64,000 nt of DNA from Selaginella tamariscina (Eukaryota > Streptophyta > Lycopodiopsida > Selaginellales > Selaginellaceae): positions 67,018 through 131,017 of the forward strand of contig PUQB01000666.1 of assembly GCA_003024785.1 (NCBI GenBank). Reading direction: 5' to 3'. The notes under the pieces were generated by a model. It searched no databases. It saw only the letters and a list, made by a program, of their open reading frames with translations, and was not told the DNA's origin. Every line of letters begins with the position of its first letter. Position 1 is the first letter of the stretch. Below, one piece after another: positions 25,401 to 37,261 of the stretch. The position numbers and the translations under genes are program-made.

Positions 25401-27521
25401 AGAAGAAGGAGGAGAAGGAGAAGGTAGGCGAGAAGAAGGAGTAGGCGAAGAAGAAGGAGTAGGCGAAGGAGATTGAAAAACAGGAGAGTCAGACACAGGA
25501 AAGGTAGAAGAGGACGTAGGAGTTACTTGAAAGGCAAAAAGGTGGAAAGGAGCAGGATCAGTGGTAAGTTCATGCATGGTAGTGGTAAGAACTCGGAGAG
25601 GAGCAGGAGGGAGTTGTGACTGAAAAAGAGGAAGGATCTTGGGGGTGGAACAGAGGAAGAGTAACAAAAGGAGGCAGGATTGGGAGAAACCTGTGTGGAT
25701 GTTGACGAGTGTACAGGATTGGAAGAATCCTGTACAGAAGTCCGTGGTTGCACAGGAGTGGGAGGCCTGTGAGTGTGCTGACGAACCAACAGGAGGTGGA
25801 TCCTGTTGAGGAGGAACCTTCGACACTGATACAGGATTGGAAGAACCCTGTACAGGAATCCGCAAACTTACAGGAGTGGAGAGAACCTGCGGATGTGCTG
25901 AGGAACTGATATGAGGTGAATCCTGTCGAGGAAGAGTCTTCAACAATGGTACAGGAACAGGCACGGTCAATCCTGTAGCTTGTACTGCCTCAGACACCAA
26001 GGATGTATCCTGCACGCAGGAAGGTACAGGATTGATCCTGGCTGCTGGAGAGGAAAACGTGAGCGTCCTAGACCTCCAGTCGATCTGCGGGTTTGCAACA
26101 ACGAACCATGGCATGCCAAAAATGATGGGAGTCGACCGAGTCTTGATCAAGTTGAAGGAAATTGAACAGTTGAATGCGCCATGACTGCAAGAGAGAGGTG
26201 TGGTAGCGTGGGTAACTGCGCCAGAAGCAATCAAACGACCATCGGCCACCTCTACAGGAATTGCACGCTTCAACTTCACCACCGGAATGCCATGCTGAGC
26301 TGCAAAAGTGTCATCCATGAAACATGCATTCGCACCAGTGTCTAACAGGGCAAACTCCTTGAGCTCTCGATTATTGAGGCGAATGTGTACAGGAAACTTG
26401 AGTGATGGAATGTATGAGCAGCACCAATGGAGCCTGCACCTACGTCCAATTTCGCGGCTCCTAGACGAAGTGGACATTGAAGTTTTCCGACTGAACTTCA
26501 GCTTCGGCTTCACGCGTCTTGAACGTTCTGGCTTTATTAGGACATTCCGCCACCTTGTGTCCTGCTGCACCACAATACAAGCATAGGTTCTCATCCCGAC
26601 GACGTTGCTTCTCAGCAGTTGAAAGTGGGCCACGCTTGGATTTGTTAACCTCCATAGGAACTGCTCCAGAAGGTGTCGTAGGAACATGTGCTACGGCTAC
26701 AGGATTCGTTGGCAGGAACTGCTGACGGAATTTTTCCTGACGGCGCTCGAACAAACGGTTGTCGCAGCGAACGGCCTGTTGCATGATCTCCGCTAACGTT
26801 TGAGCATCCGGTAATGTAAGGAGAAGGTCCTTCACATCATCCCTCAGCCCAAAACGAAAGTGTTCGATCAACGCAGTCTCGTCCCATGGAATGTTTGTGC
26901 ACAATTGCTGGAATTCAGATGCATAAACTGAAGCTGGTCTGGATCCTTGTGTGAGCCTTCGTAACTTGGTGCATGCAGAACGGTACTTATCAGGATCTCC
27001 AAAACAGGCTTCAAAGGCAGCCACGAAACCTTCAAAGTCCTCCATCAATGGGTCGTCACGCTCCAGCAAGGGAGCAACCCAAGCTCGTGGAGATCCACTT
27101 AGTAAGGATGCCAAAAGGCCAACCTTTTGTGCATCCGTCGAGTAGCGGCGTGGTTGCATGCGGATCAAGAGCCGAATCTGATTCAGGAAACCTTGGAAAT
27201 CGGCACGGTTGCCACTGAACTTCTCTGGCATGCTGATCTTCGGCTCCGGAGAAAAGTTCGATGAAGAAGGAACCACGATGCCTGAGAGAGAGCCTGCGCA
27301 GCAGCCTTGGAGGATGCATCAGCAGCTGCATGTGCCGCATGGGTGGAGCCTTGCAAATCGGTGACCACTTGGCGCAAAGTGGCCAGCTCATGGAGCAACA
27401 TTTGGTGCTCGCGTTGGAAGTGCTCAAAATCAGCCATGATCTTATGAAAGAAAGAAAGGAGAAAAACGAAGGAAAAGAATCAAGGAAAAAAAAGTAGCTA
27501 GGAAACGAAGAGCTATGAAAG

Positions 27522-27534
27522 CAGTTACTATCAA
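27522..27534 (-). promoter_or_regulatory. Primer site complementary to the element's own LTR
   Basis: On the minus strand TTGATAGTAACTG lies two bases past the 5' LTR, where a primer-binding site belongs. It has no TGG start as tRNA-primed sites have. It is exactly complementary over 13 nt to CAGTTACTATCAA in the LTR transcript (27819-27831, minus strand). Tf1 and sushi elements use such a self-primed layout. Confidence 0.6.
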
Positions 27535-27536
27535 AC

Positions 27537-28115
27537 TGTCAAGCCACGATCCAGGAACCAGGAAACGAGTAGGATTCCGGGAACAGGAAGGCTTGACTCA
27601 GGAACAGGACCGAGAGCAGGACAGGAACCAGGAACAGGAATAGGAACAGGACGGATCCAGGAACAGGACGGATCCAGGAGCAGGACAGGATCAGGATAGG
27701 ATCCAGGAACAAGATAGGAACTAGACAGGATCCAAGAGCAAGACAGGAGCAGGAGGCAAAGAGTAAGACAAGAACAAGACAAGAGCAAGGAACAAGAATA
27801 ATCGTAGAATGACTGGTGTTGATAGTAACTGATTGTACAACAATTAGGTCGGAGCTTTTATGCTCACAACTCCAAGCTAATCTAGTCATGAGTCTAATCT
27901 AGTCATGAGCTAAGAATAGTGTCCCTTATCCTCTAGGCATATCCTGTAGCATATCCTATAGGCATATCCTATAGGAATATCCTATAGGTATATCCTGTAG
28001 GAATATCCTGCAGGCATATCCTGTAACCCGTATCCTGTATCCGAAATCCTGCATCCTGTATCCTGTATCCGGAAACCTGTATCCTGCATCCTGTATCCTG
28101 TATCGGGTTGTGACA
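27537..28115 (-). repeat. 5' LTR of the chromovirus
   Basis: 579 bp, TGTCA...TGACA ends. It has the same internal 13-bp and 7-bp arrays as the left LTR. It holds the presumed promoter. Confidence 0.92.
27855..27862 (-). promoter_or_regulatory. TATA-like box in the chromovirus 5' LTR
   Basis: CATAAAAG on the minus strand. The CAGTTACTATCAA segment begins about 31 nt downstream (27831), which is where a transcript would be expected to start. The same arrangement is present in the left LTR. Confidence 0.5.
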
Positions 28116-28120
28116 CTAAC
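28116..28120. repeat. Target-site duplication CTAAC (right)
   Basis: Partner of 21836-21840. Confidence 0.9.
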
Positions 28121-28302
28121 CGTGGCATTCAAGGTATCTCCCTGCCCTCCATTAGCGTCTCTCGGTAGGCCCAACGCATCCTCTTGGCCAGTTGGTATTC
28201 ACTGATCTCCAATTGTTCAAATGAGTTGATTCCAGCTCTTTGATCTTTCATTTGGACTGCGACTATGCTTGTTATGGTGAATTTCATCTGCGTGCAAATA
28301 AT

Positions 28303-28320
28303 ATCCCTTCATGGTTGCCA
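28303..28320 (-). promoter_or_regulatory. Primer-binding site of the minus-strand RT-less element
   Basis: On the minus strand TGGCAACCATGAAGGGAT, four bases past the LTR end. It is a decayed form of TGGTGACCACGGAGGGAT at 32252-32269. Confidence 0.6.
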
Positions 28321-28324
28321 CAAA

Positions 28325-28727
28325 TGGTAATCGAGGACTCCACAGGCCAGATGTGGGGTGACCTATGTGGCTTCGATGGTCGGTAGGATGCTATTACCAA
28401 CACCTAGTCCTAGAGGTTTGTGTCGAAGGCCCGGCCTTACCTCGAGAGATGCAAGAATGTAAGCAATAGGTCGAGGTCCTTCTAGTCTCCATGATAAGTG
28501 GACCTATGGCGGAGTTTTGTTTTATGGCATTAATGTGCCTCCCTCATGCATGTTGTCCCAAGTACCTTAGTAGTTAATCCGAATGATTGGATCTAGCCCA
28601 TTGTCAGCATTGCTTGACAATTGTCACTATCGATCAATACCCGCTGTACCTTCCTTGCTTGGCCATTCGGCCTTGCACTTGTTTGCATCAGTTGGTGGTT
28701 TGACAACGGTCAAACCATCGTCAACCA
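28325..28727 (-). repeat. 5' LTR of the minus-strand RT-less element
   Basis: About 403 bp, ending TCAACCA (complement of TGGTTGA). It is shorter than the 3' LTR and the plus-strand copies, so part of its interior is gone. Confidence 0.8.
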
Positions 28728-28732
28728 CTCAA
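28728..28732. repeat. Target-site duplication CTCAA (right)
   Basis: Partner of 15211-15215. Confidence 0.85.
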
Positions 28733-29985
28733 TACATTGCTTGGGGAGCAATGTAGAATTTGTGGGATTGCTAAGTGTTTAGTATAAATAGTGTATATTA
28801 ATTCAATGTATTGAACTAGATATCATATTTATGTTTGGAGAGTTTTACTGAATTATAAGATATAACTAAATTGAAGTTATTGTGGCACTTCAGTGTTATG
28901 ATAATATTAATGTGAAAAATAATATCTAACTAAAATCAGTTAGATGAACCAAACATTGATTCATGATTCTTCTTGTTCTTGAATGGTTCCTCGAAATACT
29001 GAAAAGGAGTATTATATTTCCATCTCAAGTTAAAGTTCGACTTGTATCAACTAAATCCATTACAATTCTTACATTTTAAAATTAATACAATTGTAAAATC
29101 ATATCCATTAATGTAACAACTTGTCAATAAACTTAAGATTTGAATATTGAGTGATAGTTATTAGTTCAAGAATATCAATATTGAAATTGTAACTGTTATG
29201 GAATAGGGATGAATTTAAAGGTGCTTGTCAAAAAACTAATTGCTGAAATTAATAGATAAATAACACTTGATAACTTTAAGGGAAATGTTTATATAATTAG
29301 TTTGAGAGTTGAAAATAAATATAATGTTACATATGTATATAATATTATGAGTTCATGGAGACCTTATTATGGAAACTAAATTTTAAAAGTTAGTATTTAA
29401 ACTTAGTTAAATAAGAAGTTAGGAATTATTGAATAAATTGAATTGTTATGCTCTTTGGGGAATAAGTACAATGGGAATGGATTAGTTATGACATGTGATA
29501 TCTAGAGATTGCCAGTTGAGACACTATATACATGTCAAGTTTCCTAGTTTCCACATTAGTTTGATAGAAATGTATGTTAGCTTATATATGCTGCTTGAAT
29601 TAGTCGGTGTTTTGAAAGATTACAAAGTTAATTGCGAGAGTTGGATGGTAGTGCTATGACACTTAACAGTAAATTTGACTTGAATTTGATTCCCATTGGG
29701 AATGAATTCATCTCATTGGCACACCAAGTGGATGGACTAATTTCATGTTAGTGGGACCTTATTGTATATATGTGTATAGCCATAAAGAACATGTCTACAA
29801 AGAACAGGGTTTCAAAAATAGTACTCTCATATCGATAAAGATTTTAATTCTAATAAATGTCTCATACCTAATTTGGCGTAGTTATACATGAACGGGAAAT
29901 AGGTATAGTAGCAGACCCTTATGCAAGGAGTATAGAAACACTAAGGGATGCAGAAATGTGAGGCTATAATATTGTAACATGCATA
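28733..29985. other. AT-rich intergenic DNA
   Basis: No gene, RNA or repeat structure was recognised. It is the right flank of the target of the minus-strand element. Confidence 0.6.
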
Positions 29986-31561
29986 GAAACCTTATCACTT
30001 TAAAGGGTTTGCACTCCCTAATGACGGTGATTCTTCAAGGGCTAAGTTACGATGCTTTAGCTCTGTCACAAGGGTATGTGCAAAGCATGTCTTCTTAATA
30101 AGGTAACATATGAGTCTGTCTAGGTCTTTTGAGGCAAGATTCTAAAGTCTACTTGGGTTATCCTTTTAAGATTTGAGGGATAGTTATTCTAAGGAACTTA
30201 GGGTAGGACCCTAAGTCTTGTGTCTATTTGGGCATCTGAGTTAATGTCAGAGTTTTAATTCGAAGGGCTAACATGTGGTTATCATGTGGTCATCTAGTGT
30301 CAAAGTTTTTACTTAGTGCCATGAAGATGGCTTGCTAGATGCCAACCCTGAAATCCCTTTCAAGAAACTCCACAAAATCTAGTAAAGTAACCCATGTTAG
30401 GAACCTGTTTCTTGGAAACTCACACCCAATTGGCCAAGTCCATGGTCAATGCTCACCTTGTGAGTCAAGATGCATGGGCTAGTTGAGCTACAAGTGTCGT
30501 TCCTAAGGGTTAGTACTTAGTAAGGACACAAGTGTGTGCCATAGGCAAACACGAGTGTTTTATTAAGTAAACTCCCCAAAGTTCCTAAACCACGATTAAC
30601 CTCTAACTTAATAAGGACACGAGTGTGTGCCATAGGCAAACACGAGTGTTTTATTAAGTAAACTCCCCAAAGCTAGGTTTGAATAACTTTAAGTACACGA
30701 CCTTGCGAGTATCTCATGAATGGGTTCTTACTAACGAGCTTAGGTCATTCAACCCTTGGATCCCAAGGAGAAAAAACCCCACCTTAGCTAAGTGTGCCAA
30801 TGGCACGTCTAGTTAAAAGACCTAACCTCCCTTGAGTGAAATGCCCAAGGTTTAGCACCCTAATGTGAGCATAAACATGCCTACTTGCTAAAGTATCCAA
30901 CCCCTTAGCGTTAAGCCCATGAAACAACCCTAGAGCGCATTATTAAAATTTTAACCTGAAGGGCCGACATATGGCAGCACGGGGCTGCCAAGTGGCCTTC
31001 CAATGTCATCACCTTGTGTAAGCAATGCTAAATCTTCCAAGATGAACCCCAAGAGTCTAACTCAAATGCCTAATTAGGCTGAAGACTTAGAGCGCTACCC
31101 TAAGTCCCCTAAAATGACCATCCATCGAACCCTAAAGGATAACCTGAGTAAACTTTAGGATCCTGTCCCAGTAGACTTAGACATGTTCATGCACTAACCC
31201 CATAGAGAAGATGTGTCTCACACATACCCCCATGACAAAGTTAAGGCATCGTCACTTAACCTTGAGGAAATCACCCTCATTTGGGAGTAACCCCTTTGAG
31301 GTGATAAGGGTACCATGACCATGACTAACCCCTAAGGGCTTTGAGTGACCAAGTCATACCCTAGACCTAAGGCTAATACTTAATGAGGACATGAGTGTCC
31401 TACTAACCAAAACTCCCTAAGGCTAGGTTTGGATAACTCTAAGTACATGACCTTGCAAGTGCCTCACGAAAGGGCTTTTCCTAACAAGCCTAGGATGTTC
31501 AACCCCTAGATTTCAAGGAGAACACTCCCCTAGCCAAGTGTACCAAAGCACACCTAGTTAG
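29986..31561. repeat. Non-coding repeat mosaic, copy B, left part
   Basis: The stretch at 30000-30290 is a direct copy of 12180-12350 and onward. The stretch at about 30940-31290 is the same material inverted, so the two form the arms of a large imperfect inverted repeat. Between them lies a ~105-bp tandem duplication (30525-30590 and 30610-30675, sharing 'gtgccataggcaaacacgag'). Then come 'gttggatac' and 'gcatgtttatgctcacatta' type phrases on the reverse strand, as in copy A. It is non-coding. Confidence 0.6.
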
Positions 31562-31566
31562 GAGAC
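31562..31566. repeat. Target-site duplication GAGAC (left)
   Basis: GAGAC at 31562-31566 and at 39289-39293. The empty site can be read in the related repeat at about 30815-30840, where 'aagacctaacctccc' is uninterrupted. Confidence 0.85.
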
Positions 31567-32247
31567 TGGTTGATGGTGGTCCAACACTGTCACACGGCCA
31601 GTCGGCGGGGACGTCCACCAGCACAGACGAGTGATGAGATGAAGCGCCGGATGAGGGAGGTACTTCAGGTACGAATTGATAGCGATCGATGTCAGGCGGC
31701 AACGTAACTAGGCGTAGATCCAATCGTCCAGACCAACTACCCAAGGTACGAAGGACAACATGCGTGGGGGAGGCGCATAAATGTGACAAGCAAGAATCTG
31801 CCACCAGGCGGCAGTGGGAAGGCGCCACCTGTAGCTAGGGTCTAGCGGTAAGTAACCCACTATATAAGCCAGAAGGCGGGTAGTGGGTCAGGGTCTTTAG
31901 GAGTCAAGTCTGCGTCTTATATCTTGCTCCTCCGTCGAAGATAGTTTGTACTCAAACAGTCAGTATATATATCCATTTTCCTTCTATTCACCTTACAAGT
32001 GGGCATTCCCGCTTGCCCTACTCCTAGGCCCAGCAACACTCTCTGCTAAGTCATCTCAGTAGAACTCCCCTACCTGTACACGGGCCCTTGCGGCGTCCGG
32101 GTAGAGGCCATCCAATACCTTCCATTATTCTTGAGGTAAGGCCTGGCTTGCCGGCCGGACCCCGGGGTTGGGCACTCTCAACAGTGTTGGCGACCACTAC
32201 AGATTCCTGAGAAGACCACATCTGGCCTGTGGAGTCCCCGACGACCA
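31567..32247 (+). repeat. 5' LTR of the plus-strand RT-less element
   Basis: 681 bp, TGGT...ACCA. It ends four bases before the primer site. Confidence 0.88.
31861..31867 (+). promoter_or_regulatory. TATA box in the 5' LTR
   Basis: TATATAA, inside a 97-bp core (31813-31909) that is identical to 38849-38945 in the 3' LTR. Confidence 0.6.
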
Positions 32248-32251
32248 TTTA

Positions 32252-32269
32252 TGGTGACCACGGAGGGAT
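32252..32269 (+). promoter_or_regulatory. Primer-binding site
   Basis: TGGTGACCACGGAGGGAT begins four bases after the LTR. It would pair with a tRNA 3' end ATCCCTCCGTGGTCACCA. From the acceptor strand (GACCACG) tRNA-Arg is my guess. Confidence 0.65.
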
Positions 32270-35200
32270 AAATAGTACACACAGATGGAGTTCACTGTAG
32301 AAAGTAGAGTGGCGGCCCGAAGAAGAGTCGGGATTAACTTATTTGAACAAATAGAGATTGATGAGCAACAGCTGGCCAGGAGGATGTGACGGGAAGTTGA
32401 TGAAAGGCGGTGAGGCACCTCGGTTGCCGCAATCGGCCCCTGCCTCACCTACCCGAGGGAGCGACGGTAATGCCGCATGGCCGAATCTCTAAGCAGCGGT
32501 AAACCCGGCACACCAGCGGTAGGGCGATCGCACGCTGCTAACAACGAAGAAGGATATGAAGGAACCGCAACACGTCCGGATGACAGTCTAGGCACGGCAA
32601 ATGCGGGTATGAACACCCGAACGGGCGACTTCGCCCGACAGTGACCTATGATGCAGAGTGGGATGGATGGCAAGACGACGAAAGCCCTCCACCTCTCAAC
32701 GTAGGTGAAAGTGATGGCCATGAAGAGCCCCCATACCAAAGAGCAGAACCAGTGTTTGACGAGTACCCCGAAGGAGGAAACCTCGCACAGGACAACCCCA
32801 GGAAAGGGCAGGTTTGCGACAAAGGCAAGAATCTTGAGGGGGCGAAAGCAATGCGGATAGCAATGGAGACGTGAGCCAAAAGCCCAGCGTGACTAGCACC
32901 ACGATGGAGGTAAGTTAGGAAACCCAGGGCGTCGTCACCCACAAGGGTGACGCAGGGGGCACGTGTCTGCCCGGAAAGAGGGGAGGAAGAGCCTCATCCG
33001 GAAGGCCCCCGTAGGGAGAGGCATCGATTGCCACAAGGCAACCTTTGCACCAAGAGTTTAGCCGATCGGACAACGCAGCATGTTAGGGTGGTTACCAGGA
33101 TGAGAACCTAAGGCTTCGAAGGCCGGGGTACACCTGGGACGACCGCCTGCGTGAAGGCGACTAGACGTTGACGAGCTGACGGACTGGGAGGAGGCACCAG
33201 GAAGAGGGGGCCGCAATGGCTACCTTGGAGAAGGGACGAGAGGAATTCATCCAAGGGCAGGAGAGATTCGGCCGAGCAACTAGTATCGCACCGGCCCGCG
33301 AGGGAAATCCGCCAAGGCACACGGCAGAGCCGCAACCATCACAGACGGGGGATACCGTCTTGGGGCGAGGAGGAATCGCCCCATCGATCACGACCATCTA
33401 GATGTCGCGAGGAGATTCTGTGCACGGTCCTACAAACTACTCATTGGAGGAGGGAAAACCGTCCAGCCAAGGTAAGCCATGCCACCAGCCGTCAGGTTGG
33501 TCCCACGTCGGGGGCCCCCGAGGGACAGCCGGGGGAGCCCGTCCTCATCACACCTCAACGGGAGGGCAGGTCCCGCAAGGAAGGAGAAAGGTACCGCAAA
33601 ATACCGGGATGTGGACTACACCACGTCGAAGCGGAGGGTCCGAATCAGAACACTCTATCATGGGAATTGACTCGGTCACCTTATTAGCCCGCATGCTCAA
33701 TCGGATGTAGGAGAGCACCGTAACAGTGCCCTTACCCGCGTTTCGTGGAGCGAAGGGGGAAGACACAGACCAACACATACACAAGTTCGAACAGGTGTGC
33801 GAACTTCAGAGTGTAAGCGACAATCACAAGAAGTTGAATGCCTTCGCATGCACTCTGGACAAGAAGGCGCACGCCTGGTGGATGCGATTCCACGAGGCAA
33901 ATGAAGGAGCCCGCTGGGACACCGCACAAAGGGCGTTTTTGGATACCTTCCGGGAGGAAAAGAGTGAAGAGGAGGTGATCCACAAGCTAACAAGCTTGAA
34001 ACAAAAAGCAGAAGAGTCGATTGACGAGTACACGGTTCACATGCTGGGGTATATCGCCTGGCTAAGAGACGCCCTAGTTGACCTGACCAAGAAAATGTGG
34101 TACGAAAGGGATTGCAGCCAAAGATCCGCAAGCGGATCGGCTTAGATGATGACCAGACATTCGAAAGGTTACTCTGGTATGCCAAGAAGGCCGAAAAGCG
34201 GGAAGCTGAAAGACGCCAAGAAAGGAAGGCGCAAGACAAATCGGATGCAAAAAGGCGAACAACACCACATCGGATGAGGAAACCTCTCTAATGCTCCAAG
34301 GCCTACTAAAGGGAGAAACGGTCGGGTACCAGGGGACACAGGTAGCTGCAGTGGGGGAAACCCAACAGGGGGCCACACGAAAGGAAGACTTATCCACGAC
34401 ACTAGCTCAAATGGGATACACTGCACGGGGGGATAGGTATTGTCGGGTATGTAACATCTGTGGGTCTCATAACACGGACAATCGCTACCAGCTAGTCAAA
34501 CTCCTGAGCAAAAGGCTACCACAGGCAGCCTCACTAACAGTAGAACGGGGACCGAAGGGGGCAGATGGCCGAAGGAGTTACGGCCGCAGGATGGAGGGAG
34601 ATAACCAACCCTGTAGGAGATCCCGTTGGGGAGACCAAATCACAGGTCCCATTCCAAGAGCAACCACCGTATCGACCCAGGTATGGCAACAGAGAGAGAC
34701 GACCAAAACGCAAGGAGGTGTTGTGCGCACTGTGTGGAGGCCCACACCCGCTCTACCGGTGTTCATGGGTATCATTAATCAAACCAATGCTAGAAGCACA
34801 AGCAGCGGCGTCGCCAGGGTGAGTAACGGGCAGATCCCTGCTAACCCAACTCCAACCTCCGCACCGCAAGTAAACCAAGTAATGGTGGTACTGCCAAATT
34901 AGGACGGCGGGACAAACATAGTACCACTTATCGGACGAAACAAGGGAAATGCAAGGGCGGAGAATGAAGGCACGAAAAGAGAAGACAGGCAACAAGAACC
35001 CCGGTGTTAAAGTAGTGGGTAAAGAAGCAAACGCAAGGACTGATAGTCTCAGGACCCGTGGAGCCTAGCCAAGGCCAAGAATCGCTAAGAAAGGTAAGGA
35101 GATGGCAAAACCGCACATTTAGAAGGGGGAGGCCCAAACGGGGTTAGAACTAGAAACGCCATTGGTTCCCACCACACGATGGGGGAATCGGGCATGACCA

Positions 35201-37261
35201 GCAGCAAGGCCCCACCAAGAGGCACTGCAACCACAGTGGACTACGTAAATGACGTACCAACCATCCCGGTTTGCATGGCGGGTCACACAGTCAGCGAGGT
35301 GATTATAAATGGGGGGTTGGCAGTCAATGTCATGTCAGCAGAGCTCCACAGGAAGTTGCGTATGCCAACTCCGAAGCCCACCCCATTTCAGGTACGCATG
35401 GAAAATCAAGTCGAAGTGGCACCCAATGGCATCTTGAGGGCAGTAGAGGTCGAGATCCAAACAGTCAAATTTTGGATCAATGTTGTGTCCTGGATATGCA
35501 TGCCAGGGGGATTCAACCTACTCCTCGGTTGACCCTGGCTCAGGGGGCAATGGTACAACACGATTGGGAACACCAATAGATACGATTCTGCACCAGACGG
35601 GCGATCAAGTCCGTACCCACAGGCAAAACCCAAGCCCTGCGCGGAGATTCGGGGTGTTGGAGTATCAGGAGCCTAGCAGGCGCAGAGGATGGAACGAGGG
35701 CACAATAGCGACCCCCACAGGCTGACCCTCGGGTTGGGGCGCGCCAGGCAGGAGGCCTCGCATTAGAGGCAACCAATGTGAACAAACTAAGGATCGCAGA
35801 AGCAACCAAAGCCCGAAACTATTGGCACCAGAACGTTGGTTCACCAACCATCAAGACAATTCCGGAGGGCCGATGTGGACATACCCAAGTCAGACGGCCG
35901 CTCCAATCCAGCGGAGCCACCCCAAAGTCGGTATTGACAAGGATCGATAGCCCTTACCAGTCCTGGCCCCAACTGGAAGTATCCACTACCACGGCCAATC
36001 AGGGATCAGCTCGAAGTGGGGGGGGGGGAGAAGCTCCGGCATAAACCCTCCCGGTGGAAGTAGGAACGAAACCCCAGGTAGGGGACACACGGGGCCAGTA
36101 ATGGGGAAGAAGCGGCAGGAAAGGATCAATAGGTAAGACTATGCAGTTAGAGTCAGGATGGTCCCCACCAGGCAGCATCGAAACCACCACAGTCTACTAT
36201 ATAACGAACAAGTACTACGACGGACGGTCGATAGTAGCCACACTAGTCACCCAAATGGAGCACAGATTGAGGAATCCGGGGCAAGTAATCGAACCACAGG
36301 GCGATGCAACAGGGAAGACGGAGCGGTTGGAAGCAGGATCTCCAAACGCACGTGTGGCCAGCTCACAGGATCACATGGTCCACGAGGTTGGACCACATGT
36401 GAGGCACGCACTACGAAGGCAATGTTGGTGGGCGGTGCCATCATTGCGTATCTAGGTGCAGGGATAGATGCGCCAGGCACCTCAAAGGATGCCACAAGGA
36501 TTGCCACACACTTATACTCAGGAAGGAGGTGCACAATGCCACACTTCCACTACCATGACCAAGGGGTGGACAGAGAGAAATCGGCCGGTGGTAATTAGAG
36601 AAATTCGCGTGCTCATCAAGGGCAGGAACGAGCAGCAGAGTGGTGTCGCCCAGGCACTCCAAATTCAAGGAATTAATCAGGCAACCCAACGTCCGGCGAG
36701 TCAAGAGGCAATTGCGATTGGAAAATTCTTCGACCTTCCGTGAGAGAAGTGGAGGACCCAGGATTCGCTGAGAAGCCAGACAATTCCTCTAATTAGCGGA
36801 ACTAGTAGCTAGTCAAACGGGCGTAGGGGAGTACAATTCTGCACGGATGGGAGCGCAGTCTAGCGATAGTCTTCGACTACCAGGGGACGGCCTAGCCCTA
36901 GGGAATGCTCAGACACAGAGGTTCAACGGCCCACCACCACAAGAACTCAGGATTATGAGGCATAAAGCAAAGGAGAAGTATCCAAGTTCGTAACACTAGT
37001 GGCCTTCATGCTCACGAGAAGAACAGGGAGTCGGATCACCAGGCGACTAGCAAACGGTCTTTGCAGGGCATGGGAAGGAGTCTCGGTAAATTGGGCTAAC
37101 TGCCTTAAGCAGTACATGGTTCCGGCTCTAACTAGTGGAATTCACGGAGTCCGAGTCGGCACTGAGCAAAGGCTCCCCACGGCTAGCCATATTGCCATGA
37201 TGACCACATGTTTGTTCACGAACGGTAGTGAGAGCACCACCACTCCAAATAAAGGAACAAC

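Larger units (their letters stand above)
21841..28115 (-). mobile_element. Chromovirus (chromodomain Ty3/gypsy), Tf1/sushi/Tcn1-like
   Basis: A 6275-bp LTR element read leftwards. Parts: 5' LTR 27537-28115; self-priming-type site 27522-27534; gag about 27440-26460 with a CCHC knuckle CLYCGAAGHKVAEC (26583-26542); aspartic protease about 26400-26050 with LLDTGAN; reverse transcriptase about 25270-24700 with YLDDILIF; RNase H about 24560-24050 with a TDHKNLEYF-type phrase; integrase about 23760-22950 with CDTC and a MDFLTDLP-type catalytic stretch; chromodomain about 22635-22470 with YLVDWKGYLPTDRTWEP; polypurine tract at about 22421-22430; 3' LTR 21841-22417. Domain order PR-RT-RH-IN-CHD is that of chromoviruses. 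The LTRs differ at only a handful of positions, so it is young, yet its frames are broken roughly half a dozen times. Confidence 0.92.
15216..28727 (-). mobile_element. RT-less gag-protease LTR element, split by a nested chromovirus
   Basis: About 7.2 kb of its own sequence plus the 6.3-kb insert. Read leftwards it has: 5' LTR (28325-28727), primer site (28303-28320), leader to 28121, the nested element, then a leader/gag stretch (gag near 20.7-20.0 kb), a retropepsin-like stretch near 19.2-18.8 kb, and a 3' region at about 17.45-16.1 kb. That 3' region encodes a peptide family also seen in the plus-strand copy at 31.6 kb (VNW-type phrase 'MMNWTDCLMHYMVPTLTHEI') and a coiled-coil-like stretch (KKREWELKKAQEELVAIKKE). 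No reverse transcriptase, RNase H or integrase motif was found. It is old and heavily broken, with well over ten breaks. Confidence 0.8.
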
